Assembly (NCBI RefSeq): GCF_000468095.1
Contig: NZ_ASZC01000009.1
Coordinates: 62,001 to 126,000, forward strand
Reading direction: 5' to 3'
Length of the DNA: 64,000 bases
From: Pantoea sp. AS-PWVM4
Lineage (GTDB): Bacteria > Pseudomonadota > Gammaproteobacteria > Enterobacterales > Enterobacteriaceae
Shown in pieces: positions 39,488 to 50,472 of this stretch. Each line of letters begins with the position of its first letter. Positions within the stretch are counted from its first letter, which is position 1. The notes under the pieces were generated by a model that searched no databases, was not told the origin of the DNA, and saw only the letters and a program-made list of their open reading frames with translations. The translations under genes and the position numbers were made by a program.

Positions 39488-39940
39488 GTGCGCTGGTTAC
39501 CGTTTGTGATTTTTTTTGTTCTGGCCTGGATTGAAATCACGCTTTTCATCAAGGTCGCGCATGTGCTGGGCGTTCTGCTCACCATGCTGCTGGTGATTTT
39601 CACCTCATGTATTGGTGTCTCGCTGGTGAAAAATCAGGGCGTAAGAAACTTCATGCTGATGCAGGAGAAAATGGCGCGTAATGAAAGCCCGGCGGCAGAG
39701 ATGATCAAAAGCGTTTCGCTGATCATCTCCGGTTTTTTGCTGCTGCTTCCCGGCTTTTTTACCGATTTTCTTGGACTGTTGTTGTTGCTGCCACCGGTGC
39801 AAAAGCACCTGACGCTGAAGCTGATGCCGCATCTGCGCGTCTGGCGTGGGCCGGGAGCAGGTCCGGACAGTGGCTTTACCGTTGATGGCGAATACGAGCG
39901 CAAAAATAACGATCGTATCGGTCACGACAAAGACCAGTGA
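39488..39940 (+). CDS. fxsA: FxsA membrane protein (suppressor of F-plasmid exclusion of T7)
   Basis: A 150-residue inner-membrane protein. It starts at GTG (VRWLPFVIFFV), decided by AGGAG six bases upstream and by agreement with E. coli FxsA, which begins MRWLPF. Three to four hydrophobic helices fill the first 105 residues (VAHVLGVLLTMLLVIFTS, MIKSVSLIISGFLLLLPGFF). The tail is hydrophilic and acidic/basic. Overproduction of FxsA in E. coli relieves exclusion of phage T7 by the F plasmid; its normal function is unknown. It is divergent from aspA and precedes groSL, as in E. coli. Confidence 0.93.
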   Translation: MRWLPFVIFFVLAWIEITLFIKVAHVLGVLLTMLLVIFTSCIGVSLVKNQGVRNFMLMQEKMARNESPAAEMIKSVSLIISGFLLLLPGFFTDFLGLLLLLPPVQKHLTLKLMPHLRVWRGPGAGPDSGFTVDGEYERKNNDRIGHDKDQ

Positions 39941-39947
39941 TTTTCTC

Positions 39948-39972
39948 AAGGCGGCGTGAGCCGCCTTTTTGC
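39948..39972 (+). terminator. Terminator after fxsA
   Basis: GGCGGC / GCCGCC with a GTGA loop followed by TTTTT, directly after the fxsA stop. Confidence 0.9.
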
Positions 39973-40020
39973 TGGGTTTTTCGTCGTCTGTTACAAAAAC
40001 GAAAATTTTTTCTGTTTTCC

Positions 40021-40051
40021 CCCTTGAAAGCCTTCTTATTAGCCCTAATCT
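40021..40051 (+). promoter_or_regulatory. Sigma-32 heat-shock promoter of groSL
   Basis: -35 CCCTTGAAA at 40021-40029 and -10 CCCTAATCT at 40043-40051, 14 bases between CTTGAA and CCCTAA. This matches the RpoH consensus (CTTGAAA / CCCATnT) and the position of the known groE promoter. Confidence 0.85.
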
Positions 40052-40136
40052 CTTCCACCACGAGGCCGGAAGCCATGAAGCCCGGCGTTCAACCCCTAAA
40101 ACTGAATGATTGGACTTTCTAAAGGAGAGCTATCAC

Positions 40137-40430
40137 ATGTCAATTCGTCCGTTACATGATCGCGTGATCGTCAAGCGTAAAGAAGTTGAAGCAAAATCAG
40201 CTGGCGGCATCGTTCTGACCGGTTCTGCGGCAGGCAAATCTACTCGCGGCGAAGTGGTTGCAGTAGGTAAAGGCCGTATCCTGGAAAACGGCAACATCCT
40301 GCCACTGGACGTTAAAGTGGGCGACGTGGTGATTTTCAACGAAGGTTACGGCGCAAAAACTGAGAAGATCGACAACGAAGAAGTTCTGATCATCTCTGAA
40401 AACGACATTCTGGCGATTGTCGAAGCGTAA
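40137..40430 (+). CDS. groS: Co-chaperonin GroES
   Basis: A 97-residue co-chaperonin ([18 protein letters not shown]). It forms the seven-subunit lid of GroEL; the mobile loop is [12 protein letters not shown], and [10 protein letters not shown] is conserved. Start at 40137 after AGGAG. groL begins 48 bases after its stop, one heat-shock operon. Confidence 0.97.
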   Translation: MSIRPLHDRVIVKRKEVEAKSAGGIVLTGSAAGKSTRGEVVAVGKGRILENGNILPLDVKVGDVVIFNEGYGAKTEKIDNEEVLIISENDILAIVEA

Positions 40431-40466
40431 TTTTTACGCGTAATTCACTGAACGAAACGAATTTAA

Positions 40467-42128
<1,662 letters not shown>

Positions 42129-42156
42129 TCGCCGTTGACTGCTTAAGTCATCTGAG

Positions 42157-42187
42157 AACCCCTGATCGGCAACGGTCAGGGGTTTTT
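42157..42187 (+). terminator. Terminator after groL
   Basis: ACCCCTGA / TCAGGGGT stem (loop TCGGCAACGG) followed by TTTTTC. Confidence 0.9.
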
Positions 42188-42322
42188 CTTTTGCTGGCGA
42201 AAGGGTATAAGTAAGGGCGCAATACTTCGGCTTCGCGGGTTAGGGCAATGAATGTTCAGAAAAAATATGCGCTTTTCTGCTACGCTGCCGCCCGACACTG
42301 ATGATAATAAATGGGGAATACA

Positions 42323-42670
42323 ATGCGGATTAACCTCTTGCTCGGACTGGCAGTCGGTAGCTTACTGCTGGCGGGTTGCAGCAGCTCAAATCAACTGAGT
42401 GCTGGCGGCGAGCGCGTAACTTTCGTCGATCAGCAACCGGGCAGCGAATGTCAGCTTCTGGGAAATGTCACCGGTTCACAGAGTAACTGGTTGAGTGGTT
42501 CCGGCGGTGAAGGCAGTTCACTGCGCGGCGCGGCCAACGATCTGCGCAACCGTGCGGCAGAAATGGGCGGCAACACCATTTATGGCGCGACCAGCCCGAC
42601 GCAGAACCTGCTGTCTGCGTTTGCCCCGCTCGACAGCAAAATGACCGGCCAGGTTTATAAGTGCCCATAA
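42323..42670 (+). CDS. yjeI: YjeI-like DUF4156 lipoprotein
   Basis: A 115-residue lipoprotein of the DUF4156 family. The signal peptide ends in the lipobox LLAGC (cysteine at about residue 19), so it is lipidated and sorted to a membrane. The mature part has CQLLGNVTGSQSNWL and AANDLRNRAAEMGGNTIYG, typical of the family. Function is unknown. Start at 42323 after GGGGA; it lies between groL and epmB, as yjeI does in E. coli. Confidence 0.88.
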   Translation: MRINLLLGLAVGSLLLAGCSSSNQLSAGGERVTFVDQQPGSECQLLGNVTGSQSNWLSGSGGEGSSLRGAANDLRNRAAEMGGNTIYGATSPTQNLLSAFAPLDSKMTGQVYKCP

Positions 42671-42684
42671 CGGCATAGTATCCC

Positions 42685-42757
42685 GTAGCGGCGCGATTTA
42701 TCGCGCAGGTTTTTTCCGGCAAAGCGCACGAGATTGTGCGATAAATCGCGCCGCTAT
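42685..42757. repeat. REP-like inverted pair, copy 4
   Basis: Facing copies of GTAGCGGCGCGATTTATCGC (second copy ends CTAT instead of CTAC) separated by about 30 bases, between the convergent ends of yjeI and epmB. Confidence 0.8.
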
Positions 42758-42770
42758 GGTTGGTTGTTAT

Positions 42771-43799
42771 CTATTCCTGTCGTAACTGCAAATCGAGTGG
42801 TGTTTTACTCGGTTCTCCGCCGATTTCTCGTGCCAGCTTCGGCACCATATATCCCGACACCATCGTCAGCAATTCGCGCACCAGCGCACGCGCTTCATCG
42901 TCCGGGACAAAGAAGTGCGCTGCGCCTTGCACCTTATCCAGTACGTGCAGGTAATAAGGCAGAATGCCAGCATCAAAGAGCGCGTTGCTGAGATCGGCCA
43001 GCTGTTCCGCATTATCGTTAACGCCGCGCAGCAGCACGCTCTGGTTCAGCAGCGTGACACCTGCTCGCTTCAGCATTTGCATACCGTAGCGCAATTCCTC
43101 ATCGATCTCCTGCGCATGGTTGATATGGCTCACCAGCAGCACCTGCAAACGGGTATTCGCCAGTAGCTGGCACAATCCCTCGGTGATGCGGGCCGGAATC
43201 ACCACTGGCAGACGACTGTGAATGCGTAGACGTTTCAGATGCGGGATTCTCTCCAGCGCTGCAATCAACCATGCCAGCTCATGATCTTTCGCCATCAGCG
43301 GATCACCACCGGAGAAAATAATCTCGTCCAGTTCGGGGTGATCGGCAATGTAGTCAATGGCGGCCTGCCAGTTACGCTTATTGCCCTGATTGTCCTGATA
43401 AGGGAAGTGACGACGGAAGCAGTAGCGGCAATTGACGGCACAGCCGCCTTTTACCAACAACAGCGCGCGGTTTCTATACTTATGCAGTAAACCCGGCACC
43501 ACGCTGCTTTGTTCATCCAGCGGGTCGGTGCTGTAACCGGGCGCATCATTGAATTCCTGACGGCTGGTTAACACTTGCAACAGTAGCGGGTCCTGCGCAT
43601 CACCGATTTTCATGCGCTGAATGAACGCTCGCGGCACGCGCAGGGCAAAAAGTCGCCTTGCTTCAGTGCCTTCAGCCAATTCGGCATGGTGCTCGAGAGC
43701 TAAAAGTTGCAGTAATTCAGCGGGATCGGTGACAACATCAGCAAGTTGCTGCAACCAATCTTCTCTGGAAGGGGGATTTAGGGTTACAATGTGTGCCAT
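42771..43799 (-). CDS. epmB: EF-P (R)-beta-lysine synthase, lysine 2,3-aminomutase EpmB
   Basis: A 342-residue radical SAM aminomutase that turns (S)-alpha-lysine into (R)-beta-lysine for modification of elongation factor P. The 4Fe-4S/SAM motif C-x3-C-x2-C is seen as CAVNCRYCF (about residues 120-130), and the SAM-binding GGDPLM lies later. PLP-binding lysine is expected in the C-terminal part. It is divergent from efp by only 41 bases. Together with EpmA and EF-P in this window it forms the complete modification pathway. Confidence 0.95.
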   Translation of the reverse strand: MAHIVTLNPPSREDWLQQLADVVTDPAELLQLLALEHHAELAEGTEARRLFALRVPRAFIQRMKIGDAQDPLLLQVLTSRQEFNDAPGYSTDPLDEQSSVVPGLLHKYRNRALLLVKGGCAVNCRYCFRRHFPYQDNQGNKRNWQAAIDYIADHPELDEIIFSGGDPLMAKDHELAWLIAALERIPHLKRLRIHSRLPVVIPARITEGLCQLLANTRLQVLLVSHINHAQEIDEELRYGMQMLKRAGVTLLNQSVLLRGVNDNAEQLADLSNALFDAGILPYYLHVLDKVQGAAHFFVPDDEARALVRELLTMVSGYMVPKLAREIGGEPSKTPLDLQLRQE

Positions 43800-43840
43800 T
43801 TTTTTGGCTATTACCAGTTCAATATTTACAGAGGGCCTTT

Positions 43841-44407
43841 ATGGCGACTTATCTTAGCAACGATTTTCGTTCCGGTCTTAAAATCATGTTCGAAGGCGAA
43901 CCGTATGCCATCGAATCAAGTGAATTCGTTAAGCCGGGTAAAGGCCAGGCGTTTGCACGCGTAAAAATGCGTCGTCTGCTGACCGGTTCTCGCGTTGAGA
44001 AAACCTTCAAATCAACTGACTCTGCCGAAGGCGCAGACGTGGTTGATATGACCCTGCAATACTCATACAACGACGGTGACTTCTTCTACTTCATGCACCC
44101 GGAAAGCTTCGAGCAGTATCAGGTTGAAGCTAAGGTGCTGGACGACGTGCAGAAGTGGTTGCAGGATAACGCCGATTGTATCGTTACCCTGTGGAACAAC
44201 AAAGCCATTGCTGTTCAGCCGCCGAACTTCATCGAAGCTGAAGTTATCGAAACCGATCCAGGCCTGAAGGGTGATACCGCAGGTACGGGTGGTAAGCCGG
44301 CTACGCTGGCAACTGGCGCCGTAGTTAAAGTGCCGTTGTTCGTGCAGATTGGCGAAGTGGTAAAAGTGGATACCCGCTCTGGCGAATACGTTTCTCGCGT
44401 AAAATAA
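43841..44407 (+). CDS. efp: Elongation factor P
   Basis: A 188-residue translation factor that relieves ribosome stalling at polyproline. The modified lysine (residue 34) is in [10 protein letters not shown], between the two glycines. The three OB-like domains are complete, ending GEYVSRVK. Start at 43841 (MATYLSND). It is flanked by epmB and epmA, the enzymes that beta-lysylate this lysine. Confidence 0.97.
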   Translation: MATYLSNDFRSGLKIMFEGEPYAIESSEFVKPGKGQAFARVKMRRLLTGSRVEKTFKSTDSAEGADVVDMTLQYSYNDGDFFYFMHPESFEQYQVEAKVLDDVQKWLQDNADCIVTLWNNKAIAVQPPNFIEAEVIETDPGLKGDTAGTGGKPATLATGAVVKVPLFVQIGEVVKVDTRSGEYVSRVK

Positions 44408-44417
44408 TCGTCAAATC

Positions 44418-44444
44418 AGGCGCATCCTTCGATGCGCCTTTTTT
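44418..44444 (+). terminator. Terminator after efp
   Basis: AGGCGCATC / GATGCGCCT with CTTC loop and six T. Confidence 0.92.
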
Positions 44445-44462
44445 CTAAGTGAGTTCAGAATA

Positions 44463-44594
44463 ATGAAAAAGCTGGCAAAATTCGTCGCCTTTGCGTTGCT
44501 GGTCTCCTCGGCATTGAGTGCCTGCAACACCTTCCACGGCTTCGGTGAAGATGTCTCCCATTTGGGTGGCGCAATTTCACGAGCGGCCAAGTAA
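44463..44594 (+). CDS. ecnA: Entericidin A-like lipoprotein (antidote type)
   Basis: A 43-residue lipoprotein too short for most ORF lists. It reads MKKLAKFVAFALLVSSALSACNTFHGFGEDV: a signal peptide with lipobox ALSAC (cysteine 21), then the CNTxxGxGxDV pattern of entericidins. In E. coli EcnA is described as the antidote to EcnB-induced lysis. It stands between efp and ecnB, as in E. coli. Confidence 0.88.
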   Translation: MKKLAKFVAFALLVSSALSACNTFHGFGEDVSHLGGAISRAAK

Positions 44595-44696
44595 GCGCCT
44601 ACACATCTCCTTTTTCTGTGCCCGACACCGCAGCGTTGCGTTTAGGGACTATGCTTTAAAAGCTGTACTTTTACTGCAACCAAAAAGGATATTGTT

Positions 44697-44831
44697 ATGT
44701 TAAAGAAAAGTATTGTCGCGATTTTCTCGGTACTGGTGCTTTCCTCTCTGCTTTCTGCCTGCAACACCACCCGTGGTGTAGGGGAAGATGTAGAAGCAGG
44801 TGGCAAGGCGATTCAACGCAGCACGCAGTAA
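44697..44831 (+). CDS. ecnB: Entericidin B lipoprotein
   Basis: A 44-residue lipoprotein: signal peptide with lipobox LLSAC (cysteine 22), then [19 protein letters not shown]. Entericidin B is a bacteriolytic cell-envelope lipoprotein expressed in stationary phase in E. coli under RpoS. A CTATGCT hexamer at about 44649-44655, 40 bases upstream, resembles an RpoS extended -10 box. A weak hairpin (ACCGGTGCGG / GTACCGG) with TTTT follows at about 44836-44865. Confidence 0.9.
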   Translation: MLKKSIVAIFSVLVLSSLLSACNTTRGVGEDVEAGGKAIQRSTQ

Positions 44832-44835
44832 TGTG

Positions 44836-44866
44836 TGACCGGTGCGGAACACGTTTCGTACCGGCT
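44836..44866 (+). terminator. Probable terminator after ecnB
   Basis: Imperfect hairpin GACCGGTGCGGAAC / GTACCGG followed by CTTTTC. Confidence 0.55.
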
Positions 44867-45030
44867 TTTCTCATATCCCGACTTTATCCCAAACATTCCC
44901 TTCTCCTGTCGTTGCTGCTGTTAAACCGCCTGACCCTATGGTGATATTGGGGCTGTAAGCGTGGCAGCGTTGTCTGTCATCGCCAATACGGGTAGACTTC
45001 CACCCCTTATCTGTATAAGGAGTCATCAAC

Positions 45031-46008
45031 ATGAGCGAAACGGCAAGCTGGCAGCCGAGCGCACCCATTGCCAATTTGTTGAAACGTGCCGCTATCATGG
45101 CGGAAATCAGACGTTTCTTTGCCGATCGCGGCGTGCTGGAGGTCGATACCCCGGCGATGAGCCAGGCGACTATCACTGACATCCATCTGGTGCCTTTCCA
45201 GACGCGTTTTGTTGGCCCAGGTGCTAGCGAAGGTCGCGATCTCTGGCTGATGACCAGCCCGGAATACCATATGAAACGCCTGCTGGCAGCGGGCAGCGGT
45301 CCGATTTATCAGCTGGGCCGGAGCTTCCGCAATGAGGAAGCCGGACGCCATCACAACCCTGAATTCACCATGCTGGAGTGGTATCGTCCCCATTACGATA
45401 TGTACCGGCTGATGAATGAGGTTGATGATCTGCTGCAACAAGTGCTGGAGTGCGATAGCGCGGAGTCCCTTTCGTACCAGCAGGCATTTATTCGTCATCT
45501 GGAGCTGGACCCGTTATCTGCTGATAAAGCGCAACTGCGCGAAGCGGCGGAGAAGTTGGGCGATGGCGAGCTGGCGCGTGATGAAGACGATCGCGACACC
45601 TTATTGCAACTGCTGTTTATGCTGGGTGTTGAACCTAAGATTGGCATCGATAAGCCAACCTTCGTTTATCACTTCCCGGCCAGCCAGGCGGCTCTGGCAG
45701 AGATCAGTACCGAAGATCACCGCGTCGCGGAGCGTTTTGAGGTGTATTACAAAGGGGTCGAGTTGGCGAACGGTTTCCGTGAGTTAACCGACAGCCGTGA
45801 ACAACGTCAGCGTTTTGAGCAGGATAACCGCCGTCGCGCGGCGCGTGGACTGCCACAGCATCCGATCGATACCAACCTGCTGGATGCGTTGAAGCACGGG
45901 ATGCCGGCCTGTTCAGGCGTGGCGTTGGGCGTGGACCGTTTGATTATGCTGGCGCTGAAAGCCAACTCGTTGAGCGAAGTGATCGCTTTCCCGGTCGACC
46001 GCTGCTAG
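45031..46008 (+). CDS. epmA: EF-P--(R)-beta-lysine ligase EpmA
   Basis: A 325-residue paralogue of class II lysyl-tRNA synthetase that attaches beta-lysine to lysine 34 of EF-P. Class II motifs are visible: motif 2 [20 protein letters not shown] and motif 3 [12 protein letters not shown]. It lacks the tRNA-anticodon domain. Length equals E. coli EpmA. It lies 199 bases after ecnB; the sugE-blc-ampC-frdABCD genes that separate them in E. coli are absent here. Confidence 0.95.
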   Translation: MSETASWQPSAPIANLLKRAAIMAEIRRFFADRGVLEVDTPAMSQATITDIHLVPFQTRFVGPGASEGRDLWLMTSPEYHMKRLLAAGSGPIYQLGRSFRNEEAGRHHNPEFTMLEWYRPHYDMYRLMNEVDDLLQQVLECDSAESLSYQQAFIRHLELDPLSADKAQLREAAEKLGDGELARDEDDRDTLLQLLFMLGVEPKIGIDKPTFVYHFPASQAALAEISTEDHRVAERFEVYYKGVELANGFRELTDSREQRQRFEQDNRRRAARGLPQHPIDTNLLDALKHGMPACSGVALGVDRLIMLALKANSLSEVIAFPVDRC

Positions 46009-46018
46009 TAGACGATCC

Positions 46019-46089
46019 GTAGCGGCGCGATTTATCGCGTAATGTCGTGCGCAACGCCGAAATAAACGCGCGATAAATCGCACCGCTAC
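46019..46089. repeat. REP-like inverted pair, copy 5
   Basis: Facing copies of GTAGCGGCGCGATTTATCGC, the second altered to end CACCGCTAC, between the convergent stops of epmA and degS. This spacer is also the point where gene order jumps from an E. coli 94-min block to a 72-min block. Confidence 0.8.
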
Positions 46090-46094
46090 AACCA

Positions 46095-47156
46095 TCAATT
46101 ACCGCTTTGCGGGAATTCCTCGATAGTCACCGGCAGACTCATCTTCTGCTCGTTGCGCAGCACCTGCACATCAATCACGGATCCGGGGCGAATCTCCGCT
46201 ACCTGGTCCATAGTTTCCTGTGCGGAAACCGCCGGTTTACCATTGACGCTAAGCAGGACATCGTTAGCCTGAATCCCGGCACGATCGGCGGGACCACCCG
46301 GCGTCACTTCGCTGACAATGATGCCCTGCACGCGATCCAGGCTGCTGCCCTGACCATGTAACGGCGGCAGTTCACGCCCGGTAATGCCGATATATCCACG
46401 GATCACCCGACCATCACGAATCAGTTTATCCATGATTTTAGTCGCCAGCGCCGTTGGAATGGCAAAACCAATGCCTTCCGGCGTCTCGCCATCGTTGCTT
46501 TTATCAAACGTCAGGGTGTTGATCCCCATCAGTTCGCCCAGCGAGTTGATCAGTGCGCCACCTGAGTTGCCCTGGTTGATCGAGGCATCGGTTTGCAGGA
46601 AGTTCTGGCGGCCGGAAGAACTGAGGCCGACGCGGCCGGTGGCGCTAATGATGCCCTGCGTCACGGTCTGTCCGAGGTTGTAAGGGTTGCCGATAGCCAT
46701 CACCACGTCGCCAATGTGGGGCACGCGTTTAGCGTTAATCGGGATCACCGGCAGATTGGTGGCACTGATTTTCAGCACCGCCAGGTCGGTCATGGCATCG
46801 GAACCGACCAGCGTCGCTTCAAAGAAACGGCCATCCTGTAACGCGACGATAATCTGGTCAGCGTTATTGATGACGTGTTTGTTGGTAAGAATGTAGCCTT
46901 TTCCGTTCATGATCACGCCGGAACCCAGCGTGGTGATACCGCGATTGTTGTTGCCATGCGCGCTACGGTTATAGACGTTGACCACCGCAGGCACAGCACG
47001 ACGCACACCCTGGTTAAAGCTGAAGGGTGCTTCATCATTGCTGCTGTCATGTTCAATCAGGGCACTGGTGCCCATGCGGAGTGTAGGGATCGCTGCCAGC
47101 AAAATGCCCGCAACGATCAGGCCCATCACCACAGAACGCAAAAGTTTAAGAAACAT
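46095..47156 (-). CDS. degS: Outer-membrane stress sensor protease DegS
   Basis: A 353-residue periplasmic serine protease tethered to the inner membrane by an N-terminal helix (MFLKLLRSVVMGLIVAGILL). The catalytic triad is seen in TNKHVI (His), DLAVLK (Asp) and GNSGGALIN (Ser); a single PDZ domain fills the C-terminus (about residues 255-340). It senses misfolded porin tails and cuts RseA, which frees sigma-E. It follows degQ by 86 bases with a hairpin between, the E. coli arrangement. Confidence 0.95.
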   Translation of the reverse strand: MFLKLLRSVVMGLIVAGILLAAIPTLRMGTSALIEHDSSNDEAPFSFNQGVRRAVPAVVNVYNRSAHGNNNRGITTLGSGVIMNGKGYILTNKHVINNADQIIVALQDGRFFEATLVGSDAMTDLAVLKISATNLPVIPINAKRVPHIGDVVMAIGNPYNLGQTVTQGIISATGRVGLSSSGRQNFLQTDASINQGNSGGALINSLGELMGINTLTFDKSNDGETPEGIGFAIPTALATKIMDKLIRDGRVIRGYIGITGRELPPLHGQGSSLDRVQGIIVSEVTPGGPADRAGIQANDVLLSVNGKPAVSAQETMDQVAEIRPGSVIDVQVLRNEQKMSLPVTIEEFPQSGN

Positions 47157-47204
47157 GGTGTTAGTTTAAGCCGGATAAGATCGCAGGGCAGAATAACATG
47201 AGAA

Positions 47205-47232
47205 AGACGGACAAACACCTGCTTGTCCGTCT
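47205..47232 (-). terminator. Hairpin/terminator between degQ and degS
   Basis: AGACGGACAA / TTGTCCGTCT inverted repeat with an 8-base loop and a short T-rich tail on the minus strand; probably ends most degQ transcripts. Confidence 0.7.
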
Positions 47233-47242
47233 GTTGAGATGA

Positions 47243-48613
47243 TTATCGCAAGAGCAGGTAGATACTTTCGTCGCCGCGCACTACATTCAACGCCAGCACA
47301 GGCGGTTTTGTCTCCAGCACTTTGCGCATTTCCGCCAGGCTTTCCACCCGGTTACGGTTCACGCCAACGATCACATCATCTTTTTGCAGACCAACCTGTT
47401 CCGCGGGTGTGCCTTTTTCGATGGTGTCGACTTTCACGCCTTTATCACCGGTCTTGGTGGTGCCATCACTGAGGGTGGCGCCCTGGAGGGCCGGGGAGAG
47501 AAGCTGAGCGCTGGCGGTGGTTTGCGCGCTCTGATCCAGCGTGACGTTGACGCTGATTGGCTTACCGTCACGCAGCAGCCCCAATTTGACTTGCTGACCC
47601 GGTGGCGTGGTGCCGATTTTTACCCGCAATTCGGCAAAGCTGGTAATCGGTTTGTCATTCACGGAAGTGATAATATCGCCCGCCTTGATCCCGGCTTTCT
47701 CCGCCGCTGACTTTGGCAGCACTTCAGAAACGAATGCGCCGCGTTGTGCATCAACATTGAAGGCTTTCGCCATGTCGGCGGTCATTTCCGTGCCTTTAAT
47801 GCCCAACTGTCCACGTTTGACTTCGCCAAACTGAATCAGCTGCTGAGCCAGGTTCATCGCCATATTGCTGGGAATGGCAAAGCCGATACCGATATTGCCG
47901 CCGCTGGAGGCCAGAATCGCGGTGTTGATACCGATCAGCTCGCCATTCAGGTTAACCAACGCACCACCGGAGTTGCCCCGGTTAATCGCGGCATCGGTCT
48001 GAATAAAGTTTTCCAACCCTTCCAGATTCAGGCCGCTACGGCCCAACGCTGAAATAATGCCCGAGGTGGCGGTTTGACCAAGGCCAAACGGGTTACCAAT
48101 GGCGACCGCGAAATCACCGACTTTGAGGGTGTCGGAATCGGCGATTTTTACCTGCGTCAGGTTTTTCGCGCCCTGTACCTGAATCAACGCAATATCCGTC
48201 TGCTCGTCATGGCCGATCAGTTTGGCGTCATATTCGCTGCCGTCGCTCAGTTGAACGCTGATTTTGTCTGCGCCGTTGACGACATGGTTATTGGTCAGGA
48301 TATAGCCTTTCGCGGCGTCGATAATGACACCCGAACCCAGGCCTTCAAAAGGCTGTGGTTGATTTTGTCCCGGCATCTGGCCAAAGAAGCGTTTCAGCGG
48401 TTCAGGTAAATCCTGACCCTGAGCCGCGGTTTCGGTGCCCTCTACGTGGACGCTGACCACGGCAGGCAACACTTTTTCCAGCATCGGTGCCAGGCTCGGC
48501 AGTGGCTGTCCCTGGATTTGCGCCGGGAGAGTCGCCAGTGCAGCCGGGGTGGCGGCCAGACTCATCCCAATGCTCAAGGCTAATGCGCTTAACAGTCGTG
48601 CTTGTTTTTTCAT
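47243..48613 (-). CDS. degQ: Periplasmic serine endoprotease DegQ
   Basis: A 456-residue HtrA-family protease. The signal peptide ends PAALA. Triad pieces are TNNHVVNGA (His), DIALIQV (Asp) and GNSGGALVN (Ser), followed by two PDZ domains (about residues 255-345 and 360-456). It degrades and refolds damaged envelope proteins. Length is as for E. coli DegQ (455). It follows zapG by 106 bases, with a terminator between. Confidence 0.94.
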   Translation of the reverse strand: MKKQARLLSALALSIGMSLAATPAALATLPAQIQGQPLPSLAPMLEKVLPAVVSVHVEGTETAAQGQDLPEPLKRFFGQMPGQNQPQPFEGLGSGVIIDAAKGYILTNNHVVNGADKISVQLSDGSEYDAKLIGHDEQTDIALIQVQGAKNLTQVKIADSDTLKVGDFAVAIGNPFGLGQTATSGIISALGRSGLNLEGLENFIQTDAAINRGNSGGALVNLNGELIGINTAILASSGGNIGIGFAIPSNMAMNLAQQLIQFGEVKRGQLGIKGTEMTADMAKAFNVDAQRGAFVSEVLPKSAAEKAGIKAGDIITSVNDKPITSFAELRVKIGTTPPGQQVKLGLLRDGKPISVNVTLDQSAQTTASAQLLSPALQGATLSDGTTKTGDKGVKVDTIEKGTPAEQVGLQKDDVIVGVNRNRVESLAEMRKVLETKPPVLALNVVRGDESIYLLLR

Positions 48614-48686
48614 TGCTACAACGCTCTCGCTGCGAAAAGGGGATTAAAAAAGTGTGACAGTTGTTTGGGGTAAGGGTTCGACAAAC

Positions 48687-48713
48687 AAAAAGGGCACAGC
48701 GTTGCTGTGCCCC
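48687..48713 (-). terminator. Terminator after zapG
   Basis: GGGCACAGC / GCTGTGCCC hairpin with a three-base loop followed by five T on the minus strand. Confidence 0.9.
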
Positions 48714-48719
48714 AAAAGA

Positions 48720-49124
48720 TTAATTACGCGGTGCGCGATCGCCGCCACGTAACAGGCCGGATGCGCCTTCGGAGTAATCACGCGGGATCTGCACCGGTGC
48801 CTGATCGTTATCCGCTTCGGCTTCCGTTAGCTGGTAAGCAAACGGGTTTTTCTCGCCCGGCAGATTTGGCAACAGGTCGTTAGAACCTTTCGCCATATGC
48901 TGATACAGCTGGCGGTAATCACGCGCCATGTTATCCAGCAATTCTGCACTGCGTGCAAAATGGTTGGTCAGCTCTTCACGATAATCCGCCAGCTCTGCTT
49001 TGGATTTTTCCAGTTCGTACTGCATGGTGCGCTGTTCGCGCAGTTTCTTGTTGCCAAAACGCATTGCGACTGCGCCGACAATAATGCCAATCACTAAACC
49101 AATCAGCCCGTATTCCCAGGTCAT
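48720..49124 (-). CDS. zapG: ZapG (YhcB), envelope growth/division protein
   Basis: A 134-residue DUF1043 protein with one N-terminal membrane helix (WEYGLIGLVIGIIVGAVAMRF) and a cytoplasmic coiled coil (ELEKSKAELADYREELTNHFARSAELLDNM). It links cell division and elongation machinery in E. coli. It is divergent from zapE by 184 bases. Confidence 0.92.
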   Translation of the reverse strand: MTWEYGLIGLVIGIIVGAVAMRFGNKKLREQRTMQYELEKSKAELADYREELTNHFARSAELLDNMARDYRQLYQHMAKGSNDLLPNLPGEKNPFAYQLTEAEADNDQAPVQIPRDYSEGASGLLRGGDRAPRN

Positions 49125-49308
49125 AATGACTCCCGTGTAATTTCCGTTGCTTCGTAGGGCATTGCTTCTGCTTCAACTTCAATAACAGCCACTATACCCG
49201 TTAATCGATTGGAAGTGGAACTCTGGAGCGGCATCGCTTAGTGTAGAGCGGCCTAATTTTCGACAACCGACTTGTGAATCGGACTTTTTCAGGGACTCTG
49301 AGAGAACC

Positions 49309-50436
49309 ATGCAAACCTCATCTCCGCTTGCGCGCTATGAGCAAGCGCTGTCACAGGGTGAATTTCGCCCGGATGACGTACAACGGGAAGCGATTACCCG
49401 CTTAGATGCCATTCAGCAAGGATTGGTCGCGCGCCAGCAAACCACGCCGCCAGCCAGTAAAGGCTTGTTTGGTCGTCTTTCTAAGCTGATGAATAAAGAA
49501 AAAAGCAGTAAAGAAGCGCCGGTGCGCGGCCTGTATATGTGGGGCGGGGTAGGACGCGGCAAAACCTGGGTGATGGACCTGTTTTTTCAGTCTATTCCTG
49601 GCGATCGCAAATTACGCCTGCACTTTCACCGTTTCATGCTGCGTGTCCATGAAGAATTGACGCAATTGCAGGGGCACAGTGACCCGCTGTTGATTGTTGC
49701 CGATCGCTTCAAGGCTGAAACCGACATTCTGTGCTTTGACGAATTTTTTGTTTCCGATATCACCGACGCCATGCTGCTCGGCACCTTGATGGAAGCGCTG
49801 TTTGAACGGGGTATTGCGCTGGTCGCTACCTCGAACATCCCACCCGATGATCTCTACCGCAACGGTTTGCAACGTGCGCGCTTTCTGCCGGCGATTGAGC
49901 AAATTAAGCGTCATTGTGACGTGATGAACGTTGATGCGGGAATCGATTATCGTCTGCGTACCCTGACGTCGGCGCATTTGTGGAGCTTCCCGCTCAACGA
50001 CGAGACGCATGCGGAAATGGAGCGCATGTTCCGTGCCCTGTCGGGTAAACCGCGCAGTGACGCGCCAGTGCTGGAGATTAACCATCGTCAGATGCCGACG
50101 CTGGGGGTACAGGATGGCGTGTTGGCGATTGATTTCCTGACGCTCTGTGGCGAAGGACGCAGCCAGCATGACTATATCGAGCTGTCGCGCCGCTTCCACA
50201 GCGTTTTGCTGTATGATGTGCCGGTGATGATTTACAAGACGGAAGACCAGGCACGCCGCTTCCTCGCGTTGGTGGATGAGTTCTACGAACGTCATGTGAA
50301 ACTGGTGGTGGCGGCTGAAACCTCGTTGTTTGAGATTTATCAGGGCACGCGTTTGAAGTTTGAATATCAACGCTGCCTGTCGCGTTTGCAGGAGATGCAG
50401 AGCGAAGAATACCTGCGCCTGCCGCATTTACCCTGA
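49309..50436 (+). CDS. zapE: Cell division ATPase ZapE
   Basis: A 375-residue AFG1-type ATPase that affects Z-ring stability during late division. Walker A is WGGVGRGKTWVMD (about residues 78-90), Walker B is ILCFDEFFVSDI, and a sensor region follows (VATSNIPPDDLY). Length matches E. coli ZapE (375). Divergent from zapG and upstream of rplM, as in E. coli. Confidence 0.94.
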   Translation: MQTSSPLARYEQALSQGEFRPDDVQREAITRLDAIQQGLVARQQTTPPASKGLFGRLSKLMNKEKSSKEAPVRGLYMWGGVGRGKTWVMDLFFQSIPGDRKLRLHFHRFMLRVHEELTQLQGHSDPLLIVADRFKAETDILCFDEFFVSDITDAMLLGTLMEALFERGIALVATSNIPPDDLYRNGLQRARFLPAIEQIKRHCDVMNVDAGIDYRLRTLTSAHLWSFPLNDETHAEMERMFRALSGKPRSDAPVLEINHRQMPTLGVQDGVLAIDFLTLCGEGRSQHDYIELSRRFHSVLLYDVPVMIYKTEDQARRFLALVDEFYERHVKLVVAAETSLFEIYQGTRLKFEYQRCLSRLQEMQSEEYLRLPHLP

Positions 50437-50472
50437 TGCAACGCAAAAAACCTGACGTGGGGCGTAAAAAGG

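Noticed and set aside
42685..42757. CRISPR-like repeat
   Set aside because: The copies are inverted and single at each site, with no regular direct repeat-spacer pattern or cas genes; they fit REP elements.
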